Shown here: positions 1-7,230 of the stretch, piece after piece
Layout of the letters: each line of letters begins with the position of its first letter
Position numbering within the stretch: position 1 is the first letter of the stretch
The notes under the pieces: generated by a model
The model's database searches: none
What the model was told of the DNA's origin: nothing
What the model saw: only the letters and a program-made list of their open reading frames with translations
Program-made: the position numbers and the translations under genes
Origin: Oxalobacteraceae bacterium UBA7693
GTDB lineage: Bacteria; Pseudomonadota; Gammaproteobacteria; Burkholderiales; Burkholderiaceae_D
NCBI GenBank assembly: GCA_002482715.1
Contig: DLGN01000345.1
Coordinates: 48,576 to 63,476, forward strand
Length of the DNA: 14,901 nt
Direction: 5' to 3'

Positions 1-885
1 ACTTTTGCCAATATGATTCCGTATTCCGAAGCTATGGGATTCACCGCGGATTTGCGCAATCGAGCGAATATTGATTTTGTGACTTTCGTAACGGCTCACG
101 AAGTCGCACATAAATGGTGGGGTCATCAATTTCCCGTTGCTAAAGTTCAAGGCGCAGCAATGCTTACTGAATCCTTGGCGGAATATTCAGCGTTAATGGT
201 GATGGAGAAAAAATACGGGATAGAAAAAATGCGGCGTTACTTGAGCTATGAACTAGACGCTTATTTTGGTTCACGTAAAGCCGAGAAAAACTATGCTTTA
301 CCTCTATATCGGGTGGAGGATCAAAAGTATCTCGCCTACACGAAAGGGAGTATGGCTTTCTATCGCCTGCGCCATGAAATTGGTGAGGAGGCGCTTAACC
401 TAGCGTTGAGACGATTCTTAGAAAACCAAGTATCTCGCGGCGTGCCATACGCGACTAGCGCTGATCTCTTAAAAGAGATCAGGGCGATAACACCCGAGGG
501 AAAGCAATTCATTGTTACCGATTTATTTGAAAAAACAATTCATTACGATAATCGCATTATATCCGCCAAGTCCAAACGTAATTCTGCTGGCGCATGGACA
601 GTGGAAATAGAAGTTGATTTAGCAAAAATCGCCACCGACAGCCAAGGTAACGAATTCGAGATTGCCTATGATGAACCAATCCAAATCGCAGTTTATCCTA
701 AGTCATCAGCAGGCACTCTAAGAGCGGACAACGCACTTGTTTTTGAAAAGAAATTGGTCTACGACAAGAAATCGACTTTCCAATTCGAAGTCGAGAACAA
801 ACCTTATGAAGTGTGGATTGATCCAATAGGCATATTGGTGGAGCGAAGTCGTGGTGATAATCGCAGACTTGTTGAGTTCAATTGA
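1..885 (+). CDS. M1-family zinc aminopeptidase, C-terminal part (probable ABC-2 permease/M1 peptidase fusion), 5' end outside window
   Basis: The reading frame is open from base 1, so the gene starts upstream; about 294 C-terminal residues are visible. The zinc site is plain: HEVAH followed by KWWGHQ (97-129), then the third ligand Glu in TESLAEY (169-171). A YTKG motif (from 337) matches the place of the M1 catalytic Tyr that stabilises the transition state. The surrounding pattern, with VQGAAML before the Glu and YSALMVME after it, is the style of M1 domains found at the C terminus of ABC-2 type permease/aminopeptidase fusions, so the missing N-terminal part may be membrane-spanning. The family removes N-terminal residues from peptides. 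The last 120 or so residues look like a beta-rich ERAP1-like tail. It is the only plus-strand gene recognised and converges on the next one; no clear terminator was seen in 886-979. M1 peptidase is secure; the permease fusion is inference. Confidence 0.88.
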   Translation, partial: TFANMIPYSEAMGFTADLRNRANIDFVTFVTAHEVAHKWWGHQFPVAKVQGAAMLTESLAEYSALMVMEKKYGIEKMRRYLSYELDAYFGSRKAEKNYALPLYRVEDQKYLAYTKGSMAFYRLRHEIGEEALNLALRRFLENQVSRGVPYATSADLLKEIRAITPEGKQFIVTDLFEKTIHYDNRIISAKSKRNSAGAWTVEIEVDLAKIATDSQGNEFEIAYDEPIQIAVYPKSSAGTLRADNALVFEKKLVYDKKSTFQFEVENKPYEVWIDPIGILVERSRGDNRRLVEFN

Positions 886-979
886 TTTTCCAAATGATAA
901 AGTGTTGATATTTTACGAGTCTAAAGATCTTGCGGTATTGTTCCTTGAAGTGAAAACTGAGCCCTCATAATCGATTCAA

Positions 980-1288
980 TTAATCGGCATCTACGGTCTC
1001 TTTTTGTATAGGTTTTCCATCTTTAAACCGTACTGAACACGCGACACGAAACAAAGGCCCTTCATCATGATTGACGATCCAAACCATGTCATCTTCTTGC
1101 CATTCCCATATAAAAAACCCCTTTGCTTTTCCAGCCAATATAATTTGTTCTCGCGTCTCATCATTTTCAATGCTGCTACAGAATGAATCGACTGGATAAA
1201 CAAATTTAATGTGTAAAGCGATAAATGGTAGAGTCAATATCAGAAAAGCTATGGTAAAGATTTTGATTGTTCTAGAAAGTGAGATCAA
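980..1288 (-). CDS. small membrane-anchored hypothetical protein
   Basis: A 102-residue protein that I do not recognise. It starts at TTG (1288-1286); GAAGG sits about 7 nt upstream in the minus-strand reading, and no ATG or GTG lies between the preceding in-frame stop and this TTG, so the rare start is the best choice. Residues 8-27 are a single hydrophobic segment after a basic N terminus, giving a signal anchor or signal peptide. The remaining 75 residues are polar and would face the periplasm; they contain two cysteines (C37 and C84) that could form a disulfide, and an aromatic stretch FFIWEW at 58-63. It lies downstream of the serine hydrolase gene on the same strand, 133 bp away, so co-transcription is possible but not shown. 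A frame-shifted 70-residue ORF inside it is a shadow. Function unknown. Confidence 0.6.
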   Translation of the reverse strand: MISLSRTIKIFTIAFLILTLPFIALHIKFVYPVDSFCSSIENDETREQIILAGKAKGFFIWEWQEDDMVWIVNHDEGPLFRVACSVRFKDGKPIQKETVDAD

Positions 1289-1346
1289 TTCTTGGCCTTC
1301 GTCGGCAGCGCTTAGTTAATGGGAATTATGAGTTTAGCTCGAGAGT

Positions 1347-1376
1347 TTAGGATGCTGAAACAAATAAGCATCTTAA
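1347..1376. other. imperfect hairpin between two minus-strand genes
   Basis: TTAGGATGCT (1347-1356) pairs with AGCATCTTAA (1367-1376) around a 10-nt loop, with one G.T position. It lies 45 bp past the serine hydrolase stop. Neither strand has a T-run after the stem, so it is not a canonical intrinsic terminator; it could still be a weak or Rho-assisted stop or an mRNA 3'-end stabiliser. Confidence 0.3.
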
Positions 1377-1421
1377 TCACTAGTCCGACTCTGGGAGAAT
1401 GAAATTATCACCAGATCAAAG

Positions 1422-2963
1422 TTATAGTGACTCATGTTTCTTAGCAAAAAACTTCTCGCCCAAATTCAAGCCTGTCACCTTGCCATCCTTCATTACATAA
1501 GTGAGGATTTGTCCGCGTCCCAATAATTCAGTTCTAAATGCGTGTTCTTCGGCTTTAAAAACTTCGGTATCAGCCTCAGCAATGCCCATTTTCAAAATCA
1601 ATTGATTGTCTTTGATCTGGCATTCGAGCGTACCTAGTTCGCTCTCAAATGTCCCTGCATAATTTGTCATCGGCAGCGGTAGTGGCTGTTGGCGTGCTGC
1701 GCGTTTTTGTTTTTCTGCGAGTTGCGCTTGGATCATTTTTGCGTAGTTTGCTTGTAACTTGCTTTCGGCTTCTATGCGTCGCGCATCGTGATCAGCTTCG
1801 TTCAACAAACTGGCATAGATGACGTCAACGATATGTTGGTTCATCATGCCGGAGAGCTGCCCGCCATTGCTCAGTACGACAACACCAACACCACGTTCGG
1901 GCATCATGGATAGATGCGCGCTATAGCCGGTGAAGCCGCCGGGGCGCAGATAAATCTTTTGCCCTTTGTACTCAGCGATATCCCAGCCTAGCGACCAGCC
2001 TACGCGCTTCATACCGCCCACCGTGCGATTTTGTGATGCTGTTTGCTTCCAAGCATTTGCGATCAATTCTGGTGAAAAGATTGTCTTACCCTGCCAACTT
2101 CCTTGTTTCAGATGGACGCCCAACCAAGCTGCCAAATCATTCGCACTGCTATAGGTGCCACCAGCGGCATGCATGTTTTTATCGATCTTCTTCGCGGCAC
2201 TAGGGCTAAAGGTATCGCCAAAGAATTCATGTCCTTGCGCTATTTTTTGCGGATCTAACTGCGTCAACCGATTCGCGCTGTTATGCATATTTAAAGGCTT
2301 GAAGACTTTTTCATCGACCAAGTCTTGCCAAGCTTTTCCGGTAAGATGTTCAAGGACATACCCTGCGAGTACGGGACCAAGATTCGAGTATTCAAAATTA
2401 TTCCCTGCCGCAGAAGCTGAATGATGTGGCAAGAAACTGAGCAATTCTTTCGTTGATTGAAACTCACCAGTGAATGCCGTTCGATAAGTCACAGGGCCAT
2501 CACCGCTGATACCGTGCGTGTGATTCAACAGGCTTTCCAATGTCACTTGTTCAGCATTCACGTTAGGATGAAAGCGTAAAGTCGGCATGAGCTTTTGTAC
2601 TGGTGTTGTCATCAGCATTGGCTTGGTTTTGGCAACATCCGATGCAATATGGGCTGTGAAGGATTTCGTGCTCGACGCTATATAGAATGAGGTATCGGGA
2701 GTGATGGCAACAGAGCCACCGATTTGCGCTTTACCGAAGCCTTTAGACAGAACAATTTTTCCATCAGCGACGACTGCTACTGACAGACCTGGTGAAAATT
2801 GTTCAATTAACTTGGCGTTCAAAGTCCGTTCAAGGTTTTTTGTCGCTTCAGTATTTAAGGCGAGGGCCAGCGTTGTAAGTTCAGAGGAAGTGGCGGCAAG
2901 TAGCACATTCGGGGTTACGCTACTGACCGCCAAGACGACCAACATTTTTCTCAGCTTATTCAT
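1422..2963 (-). CDS. exported serine hydrolase, class C beta-lactamase fold (PF00144 type)
   Basis: A 513-residue protein with an N-terminal signal peptide (basic MNKLRK, hydrophobic 8-23, likely cut near LLAA-TSS). The beta-lactamase/DD-peptidase fold is shown by the SxxK motif S97-S-T-K100 (nucleophile S97 and general base K100), an LLNHTHGI segment at 145-152 that is usual in this family, the second-shell Y192-S-N194, and a GGFTGYSAH stretch in the place of the KTG/HxG motif. A C-terminal extension of about 100 residues after the catalytic core (NYAGTFES onward) resembles the small beta-barrel DUF3471-type tail seen on many environmental members. The start is set by ATG 2963 with AAAGGA about 6 nt upstream. 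Such proteins act in the periplasm as esterases, D-amino-peptidases or penicillin-binding enzymes; resistance to beta-lactams should not be assumed. Substrate unknown. It appears monocistronic. Confidence 0.88.
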   Translation of the reverse strand: MNKLRKMLVVLAVSSVTPNVLLAATSSELTTLALALNTEATKNLERTLNAKLIEQFSPGLSVAVVADGKIVLSKGFGKAQIGGSVAITPDTSFYIASSTKSFTAHIASDVAKTKPMLMTTPVQKLMPTLRFHPNVNAEQVTLESLLNHTHGISGDGPVTYRTAFTGEFQSTKELLSFLPHHSASAAGNNFEYSNLGPVLAGYVLEHLTGKAWQDLVDEKVFKPLNMHNSANRLTQLDPQKIAQGHEFFGDTFSPSAAKKIDKNMHAAGGTYSSANDLAAWLGVHLKQGSWQGKTIFSPELIANAWKQTASQNRTVGGMKRVGWSLGWDIAEYKGQKIYLRPGGFTGYSAHLSMMPERGVGVVVLSNGGQLSGMMNQHIVDVIYASLLNEADHDARRIEAESKLQANYAKMIQAQLAEKQKRAARQQPLPLPMTNYAGTFESELGTLECQIKDNQLILKMGIAEADTEVFKAEEHAFRTELLGRGQILTYVMKDGKVTGLNLGEKFFAKKHESL

Positions 2964-3058
2964 TTCATTTCCTTTCGTATTGCCCTAAAAAGTCACAAAC
3001 TTTTTCAGGTACTAATCAACGCACAAATCCGCGCCACAATAGTAAAAAGGGAAATGAT

Positions 3059-3193
3059 ATGAATTTTTGTATATTAATTCTTGTTAATACAGATGAACGA
3101 CAAATTTTGATGTCTGAAATGAGAAAAATAAGGAACAGATGTAAGGTCGCGGGTGCCTTAAATCTAAGCACCCATTGCCGTCCATTCATTTAA
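3059..3193 (+). CDS. possible 44-residue small protein in an intergenic gap
   Basis: This short plus-strand frame starts at ATG 3059, runs 44 codons and stops at TAA 3191-3193. AAAAAGGGAA lies with AGGG about 7 nt before the ATG, a good ribosome-binding site for an otherwise gene-free gap. The peptide begins MNFCILILVNTDERQ and has a basic middle (MRKIRNRCK); it contains three cysteines. I do not recognise it. The hairpin at 3151-3173 lies within its 3' half, and no clear plus-strand promoter was found upstream, so chance occurrence is quite possible. Confidence 0.25.
   Translation: MNFCILILVNTDERQILMSEMRKIRNRCKVAGALNLSTHCRPFI
3151..3173 (-). terminator. weak hairpin after the 3211-3672 gene
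   Basis: GGGTGC (3151-3156) pairs with GCACCC (3168-3173), and TTA/TAA extends the stem past one bulged C to leave a 4-nt loop. It lies 38 nt beyond the stop of the minus-strand gene, where a terminator is expected, but there is no T-run on either strand. It may stop transcription weakly or only protect the 3' end. Confidence 0.35.
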
Positions 3194-3210
3194 TGGCTTG
3201 AATAGTAAGA

Positions 3211-3672
3211 CTATTTTGGAGTTGATACCGAATCAGCCGTCACACACGCGGGCTTATGAAAAAGCATAGTCACTTGTTGCCCCATTGCATTCACACGATT
3301 TGCACCACCACGCGGACCAAAACCTTGCTCAGAATTCGCGCCGCCCCACGTTGTGCTCAGAAGTTTTGGTGAGCTTGCGTCCATGTCATAAAGATTGATT
3401 TTGACCAATTCATCGAACCCCTTAGAAGAAGTTTGCTTCATCAATTCACGATATTTTTCTGCGGTTGCCGGTTCTATCTTTACGCCCAATTTGAACCCGT
3501 TTGGTAATACAAGCTGGCGAATATCGGTCTTTACATCCTCCCAAAGGATCGGCTCTTTTCCTTCAACTGTGATGAAAATATTTTGCTTACTCTTGCCATC
3601 GACCATACACGATGCCCAAGACGAAGACACAGTGCAGCACGATATGACTACGCAAACGAGATAACGAATCAT
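3211..3672 (-). CDS. exported hypothetical protein
   Basis: A 153-residue protein of unknown family. I chose ATG 3672 rather than the longer frame to 3723: AAGGAG lies about 7 nt upstream of 3672, and the protein then begins directly with a signal peptide, MIRYLVCVVISCCTVSSSWA, cut before SCMV. The extra 17 residues of the longer frame have no ribosome-binding site and overlap the 5' leader expected from the promoter at 3730-3757. The mature part has one Cys at each end (C22 and C143), suggesting a disulfide that closes the chain in the periplasm. A Gly-rich stretch near the C terminus (TTWGGANSEQ, then FGPRGGANRVN) is notable and could be a loop or ligand-binding turn. No catalytic motif is visible. 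Confidence 0.68.
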   Translation of the reverse strand: MIRYLVCVVISCCTVSSSWASCMVDGKSKQNIFITVEGKEPILWEDVKTDIRQLVLPNGFKLGVKIEPATAEKYRELMKQTSSKGFDELVKINLYDMDASSPKLLSTTWGGANSEQGFGPRGGANRVNAMGQQVTMLFHKPACVTADSVSTPK

Positions 3673-3729
3673 TTTACAACTCCTTCTAAATTGAACACGG
3701 ATACCAAATGAGGCATAAAACAAGCTAGA

Positions 3730-3757
3730 AATATAGTCGGTTAAAGCGACTTGTCAA
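3730..3757 (-). promoter_or_regulatory. sigma-70 type promoter of the 3211-3672 gene
   Basis: On the minus strand a perfect TTGACA (-35, 3752-3757) is followed after 16 bp by TATATT (-10, 3730-3735). Transcription would begin near 3723, about 50 nt before the ATG at 3672. The -35 box overlaps one arm of an inverted repeat (3746-3755), a layout consistent with repression. Predicted by pattern only. Confidence 0.6.
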
Positions 3758-3817
3758 TGCAGTCAGATATCGCCAGATCACAAAAAAACTACCTACTAGT
3801 TGTCAACGACAAGTCGC
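3746..3817. repeat. 10-bp perfect inverted repeat flanking a promoter region, with a nested palindrome
   Basis: GCGACTTGTC (3746-3755) recurs inverted as GACAAGTCGC (3808-3817), 62 bp centre to centre. The right copy also forms a compact palindrome TTGTC-AAC-GACAA (3800-3812). The left copy overlaps the -35 box of the promoter at 3730-3757. The shared TTGTC/GACAA half-sites look like binding sites of one dimeric regulator, possibly with looping, but no family could be assigned. Confidence 0.45.
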
Positions 3818-3924
3818 CATTCAATCTCTGTTACTGCATAACTCAAAAATGACAAGCCCAGATTACAAAACCAAATTGCAAACCCAATTTTTGAATGCCA
3901 ATATTGCCGTCATGAGAGACGAAT

Positions 3925-4359
3925 TCAATGACGCCCGACACCTTGCGCCATTAGCACGGCCAGCAAAGGAATTACGAAAATCAGCAATAACTCAACGCGG
4001 ATTATCATAACGATCTTTGCTGGAACTTCAATCAAAATCTGTTTTGAAGTACGATTTCTGATAAAAAATACCGTTGGGTATACCGACAACAAACCAACTA
4101 ACACAAACAAACTTAGTTTGATGTGAAAGATCGGATTAGCGGTATAAAAGCTCGCCCCCTTTCCTACTACGAACCACAAAGTCAGACCAGCAGCTAATAC
4201 AATGAGCGAGGAAACTCCATAAATCATATCAACCAATGCCAGCGTTCTAAACTCATCCGGACTCATCTTGGGTTTCACGAGGAAATGTTCCAAAGCGAGC
4301 GTCGATACCAGTAGCAGCAAACCGGCGAAATGAATGTACTTCACAAAAATATATTCCAT
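3925..4359 (-). CDS. DUF2214-type integral membrane protein
   Basis: With the start at ATG 4359 this is a 144-residue inner-membrane protein with four hydrophobic segments (about 5-24, 43-67, 79-98 and 115-138). The frame can be extended to a TTG at 4431, but that start has no ribosome-binding site, and proteins of this family begin with the pattern MEYxxxxYIHFxGLL, as here. Family-typical features are the early HFAGLLLL, EHFLVKPKMS, VDMIYGVSSL, the GKGASFYTANPIFHIKL loop, and LLSVYPTVFF. The conserved His, Glu and Asp residues within or next to the membrane suggest a small ligand- or cofactor-binding bundle, but the function of the family is unknown to me. It lies 74 bp after the lipoprotein gene on the same strand, so the two may share a transcript. 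GGA about 9 nt upstream is a weak ribosome-binding site. Confidence 0.78.
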   Translation of the reverse strand: MEYIFVKYIHFAGLLLLVSTLALEHFLVKPKMSPDEFRTLALVDMIYGVSSLIVLAAGLTLWFVVGKGASFYTANPIFHIKLSLFVLVGLLSVYPTVFFIRNRTSKQILIEVPAKIVMIIRVELLLIFVIPLLAVLMAQGVGRH

Positions 4360-4433
4360 AGAGTGTTCCAGTGTGTTGAAAAAAAGCTGCAAAATACTCT
4401 TAACGAAATTTGAGAATCCCTGTTCATTCAAGA

Positions 4434-4832
4434 TTAACGTTCGACAATTTTATTCCCAATTCCACTTTTAGTGATGCGCGAAACCAAGTCCTTTGGAATA
4501 TACAAAGTATTTCCTTCACCTTCCAACTCTATTTGCTCCACCGTTGCACCGCTGCGTATGCTGAGATCATTATTAACACCCGTAACGCGAATTCTGCCAA
4601 CTTGATTTTTTTCGGCGATGACAATGTTATTACTGGTGCCAGTGATATAGACGTTATAGCGCCCTGATTTATTGATGATGCTATCAAGTTTGTGGCCATC
4701 TACCTTAACTTCGCTGCCGCGGTCATCCACATGACCACTACTACCGCAGGCAATTAAGCTCAAACTTGCTAGCGCAATCAGCGCACGTAAAATCCATTGA
4801 GGTAGTAAGTTCAACTTCGCATAATGTCGCAT
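4434..4832 (-). CDS. lipoprotein with DUF3060-like beta-repeat domain
   Basis: A 132-residue lipoprotein. The N terminus is basic, then hydrophobic, and ends in the lipobox L-I-A-C29, so the mature protein would be acylated at C29; Gly at +2 gives no inner-membrane retention signal, so the outer membrane is likely. The mature part from about residue 42 shows three short repeats of the form I-x-G-x-x-N-x-(I/L) (ITGTSNNIVI, VTGVNNDLSI, LEGEGNTLYI), the signature of DUF3060 proteins, which predicts a small right-handed beta-helix or stacked-strand fold. The DUF3060 call is from pattern, not from a search. AGGA about 9 nt before ATG 4832 supports the start. It is followed on the same strand by the DUF2214 gene. 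Role unknown. Confidence 0.72.
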   Translation of the reverse strand: MRHYAKLNLLPQWILRALIALASLSLIACGSSGHVDDRGSEVKVDGHKLDSIINKSGRYNVYITGTSNNIVIAEKNQVGRIRVTGVNNDLSIRSGATVEQIELEGEGNTLYIPKDLVSRITKSGIGNKIVER

Positions 4833-5018
4833 AAATAAAATCCTAAAATGTTAGTTCGATAAAGTCTGTCAAAAACCCTGTGCTTTCCTATCGATGAAAC
4901 AGGTCAACACATGTTTATGTTCTCGAAAGTGCGCTTCTAACTCTAGGAAAATGCGATCAGTAGATAGGATTAATGCGTCAGTCACTCTGATTTCGGTGCG
5001 AATTGCAAAATCAAATTC

Positions 5019-5052
5019 AAAAAAAAGCCCGCCATTTGTCTCTGACGGGCTT
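5019..5052 (-). terminator. intrinsic terminator of the M28 peptidase gene
   Basis: In minus-strand sense AAGCCCG (5052-5046) pairs with CGGGCTT (5031-5025) around a 14-nt loop, and the stem runs directly into eight T (5026-5019). It lies 26 nt past the peptidase stop. This is a clear Rho-independent terminator. Confidence 0.9.
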
Positions 5053-5077
5053 GGTCGATGGCTAAAAAATCTTAGAC

Positions 5078-6994
5078 TTATTTCTTCTGCTGTCCTTCAC
5101 CAAGAAATGCTTTGGCATCAGCACCGACGCGAATAACGCGGATTTGCCTTAACTCGCCAGCTGCGTCTAACTTCATCAAAGCATCTTGGCCTGCAATCAG
5201 CTTCCCAATCACAATAAATTCTGGCGACAATATGGTATCGGCAGCGCTAATAAGTAACTGACCTTGTGCATTGATCGCCAGCGAATGCCCCTTTGATCGC
5301 TGCGTTGTCTTCACGGAATCATTGAGTGCCGTATCAGGCCATTTTCCATTCAAACTGACGATCCATTTCCCATCGACCATTTTCGTCTGGCCAATCGCAG
5401 GAGCTGGCGTGCTTGGGCGTGCTGCGCCAGGATTAAATGCCGGTGGTTTGAAATTGGATTCGAGCTGACCGACTAGACGAGCGACATTTGCTGGTGCCAA
5501 CTCTGGGCGTAATTCAAGCAAGACATTGCCTTGGTTTGTCGCTAATTCTGTATATAAGCCTGATGGCAAATAGTAGCCATCACGACTTAAATTTTCTGGT
5601 GCATTCGCGACTTCATACGCCATCAAGGCGATTGCGATGGCGGAATGTTGCTGCGCTTTCGCATACGGAACAACTTCGTTGTAAGTGTCTAACAAAGTAT
5701 GCCAAGTACGCCCATACACAAAATCCGTTTTATTCGAGGCGGATGGCGTAGGTACACCTTTCATGGAAAAGGCTGACGCATCGGTACCGGAAAGCGCTTC
5801 GGCACGCACACGTGGGTAATCGCTGGTTTTCACTTCAAATCCAAATTCATTGGACTGTCCTTGCAGACTCTTTGCGACACGCTCAAACGGCGCCTTCCAT
5901 GCGGTCGGAACAGTAATGCCAGAGATCGCCCCAGGTGCGCCATCACGATTCAGCATCATGACGACTTTATCCATGCTTTTTGCATGTTTTTCGGCATAGG
6001 CTGCAGCACCTAAGATACCAAGCTCTTCCCCTGCCGAGGCTAACATCACAATACTGCGCTTGGGTTTTGCGCCGGCTTTTGCCAACAGACGCATCGCCTC
6101 TATCGTCGGCGACATACCAGAACCGTCATCGACGGCGCCAGTTGCGCTATCAAAGCTATCAAGATGCGCGCCAATGATCACGTACTCGTCGGGCTTTTCT
6201 ACCCCTTGAATTCGTGCGACAACATTATGAAACGGTACCGGGCCTGGGAAAAACCAATTGCGAATATCAAATTCAAGTTCGGGCTTTTCACCTTTCTTAA
6301 TCTGTTCCTGAATCTCATTGTACTGACCTGCACTAAGTTTAATATCAGGTAAGGTCGGCAACTTATCCCAGCTGGTTGGTTTGGCATCAAGCAGCGTTAA
6401 AGGATCTTTTCCCGCTTGCAAAGTACCAAGCGCACCCGCTTCGATTAACTTCAAAGTGACCGCATCAGGTTTATATTCTTTGCGCCCATCGCGTCCCATG
6501 CCGCGGCTTTCACCGGGAATAAGAACCCAAGCACCTTTGAATTCCGCCATGCGCGCTTGCGCTTCTGCTTCATTTGCTGGCCCCAAAACGGCTGGCCCGC
6601 GTTGCACGCCTTTAGTGCCAGCGGTGTAGCTTGGGGTACCAAAACGCAGCGGCTTTTCAACTGGAGCGACGAGCTTACCAAACCAAGGGCCGCGATTAAA
6701 TCCTAAACTCTGCTGCCCTGCTTCTTCAAGGTTTGCCTCGATACCCCATTGTTGCATTTGACTTTGTGTCCAACGCGCGGCGTGGGTGTAGTTGTCGCTA
6801 CCTGTCATGCGTCCACCAAAGCGGTTGGTCAAAATATCCAACCACGTCATGACTTGTGGATCTTGAGTACCGATTTCAATAATCTTTTTTGTTGTGGCAT
6901 CTTGCGCCAAACTAAGGGGACTAAACCCGATCAGAATACACAAAGTCAGTATGCCTAGTGGGCGTTGTTTGAATTTTTTCTTGAATTCTTGCAT
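5078..6994 (-). CDS. exported M28-family metallopeptidase with PA-like insert and degenerate cyclophilin-like C-terminal domain
   Basis: A 638-residue protein with a signal peptide (MQEFKKKFKQRPLGILTLCI, then a hydrophobic run to SLAQ). Residues 35-120 form the N-terminal lobe, and about 130-245 resemble a protease-associated (PA) insert. The M28 core (255-465) carries two-zinc-site residues in order: H277 in GAHLDS, D289 in AVDDGSG, catalytic E323 and ligand E324 in AGEELG, D351 in NRDGAP, and H432 in WHTLLDT; SGTDASAF near 402-409 is also family-typical. All ligands are present, so an active periplasmic or secreted aminopeptidase/carboxypeptidase is expected. Residues 483-624 look like cyclophilin: TNQGNVLLELRPELAPANV matches a cyclophilin start and FIVIGKLIAGQDAL its late strand, but the catalytic Arg, Phe, Gln and His motifs are missing. 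ATG 6994 has GAGG 8 nt upstream. It has its own terminator and is probably monocistronic. Confidence 0.88.
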   Translation of the reverse strand: MQEFKKKFKQRPLGILTLCILIGFSPLSLAQDATTKKIIEIGTQDPQVMTWLDILTNRFGGRMTGSDNYTHAARWTQSQMQQWGIEANLEEAGQQSLGFNRGPWFGKLVAPVEKPLRFGTPSYTAGTKGVQRGPAVLGPANEAEAQARMAEFKGAWVLIPGESRGMGRDGRKEYKPDAVTLKLIEAGALGTLQAGKDPLTLLDAKPTSWDKLPTLPDIKLSAGQYNEIQEQIKKGEKPELEFDIRNWFFPGPVPFHNVVARIQGVEKPDEYVIIGAHLDSFDSATGAVDDGSGMSPTIEAMRLLAKAGAKPKRSIVMLASAGEELGILGAAAYAEKHAKSMDKVVMMLNRDGAPGAISGITVPTAWKAPFERVAKSLQGQSNEFGFEVKTSDYPRVRAEALSGTDASAFSMKGVPTPSASNKTDFVYGRTWHTLLDTYNEVVPYAKAQQHSAIAIALMAYEVANAPENLSRDGYYLPSGLYTELATNQGNVLLELRPELAPANVARLVGQLESNFKPPAFNPGAARPSTPAPAIGQTKMVDGKWIVSLNGKWPDTALNDSVKTTQRSKGHSLAINAQGQLLISAADTILSPEFIVIGKLIAGQDALMKLDAAGELRQIRVIRVGADAKAFLGEGQQKK

Positions 6995-7163
6995 GATCTT
7001 GCCTCTATTTTTGTTGTAGGAAGTGTGAAAGATAGGAGTGCGAAGAAACTTCGGACTTAGTGCCTATGAGCAAAGGACTTCTCATCACTTCCATATTACT
7101 TTCACTCGACTTCGACTAGGAAGCCTGATGCAAGTTCCAGTGTGGGTATAAACCCTTAGATAG

Positions 7164-7198
7164 AAAAAACCACCAAGACTTGTCAGTGTTGGTGGTTT
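7164..7198 (-). terminator. intrinsic terminator of the halogenase-family gene
   Basis: In minus-strand sense AAACCACCAA (7198-7189) pairs with TTGGTGGTTT (7176-7167), a 10-bp stem ending in a run of six T (7169-7164). It begins 33 nt past the halogenase stop. Confidence 0.85.
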
Positions 7199-7230
7199 CA
7201 ACGCCAATCAAATGCCGCATAAAAACATGG

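Noticed and set aside
2155..2424. Plus-strand ORFs opposite the serine hydrolase, M28, receptor and halogenase genes
   Set aside because: They lie wholly inside well-recognised minus-strand genes, lack domains, and are antisense shadows of the coding frame.
3673..3723. 17-residue N-terminal extension of the exported hypothetical protein
   Set aside because: The ATG at 3672 has a strong AAGGAG and opens directly into a signal peptide; the extension lies in the region between the predicted start point and that ATG.
3873..3893. AAATTG/CAATTT hairpin with a short T-run after the DUF2214 gene
   Set aside because: The stem is six mostly A-T pairs, too weak to call a terminator.
4360..4431. 24-residue N-terminal extension of the DUF2214 protein from a TTG at 4431
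   Set aside because: No ribosome-binding site; the family pattern begins at the ATG at 4359.
4845..4872. TTGACA on the minus strand upstream of the DUF3060 lipoprotein as a promoter
   Set aside because: The only hexamer at proper distance is CATTTT, a poor -10, and the start point would remove the ribosome-binding site.
4894..5136. 80-residue plus-strand ORF over the M28 terminator
   Set aside because: It runs through the terminator hairpin and into the M28 coding region on the other strand, has no ribosome-binding site and no family features.
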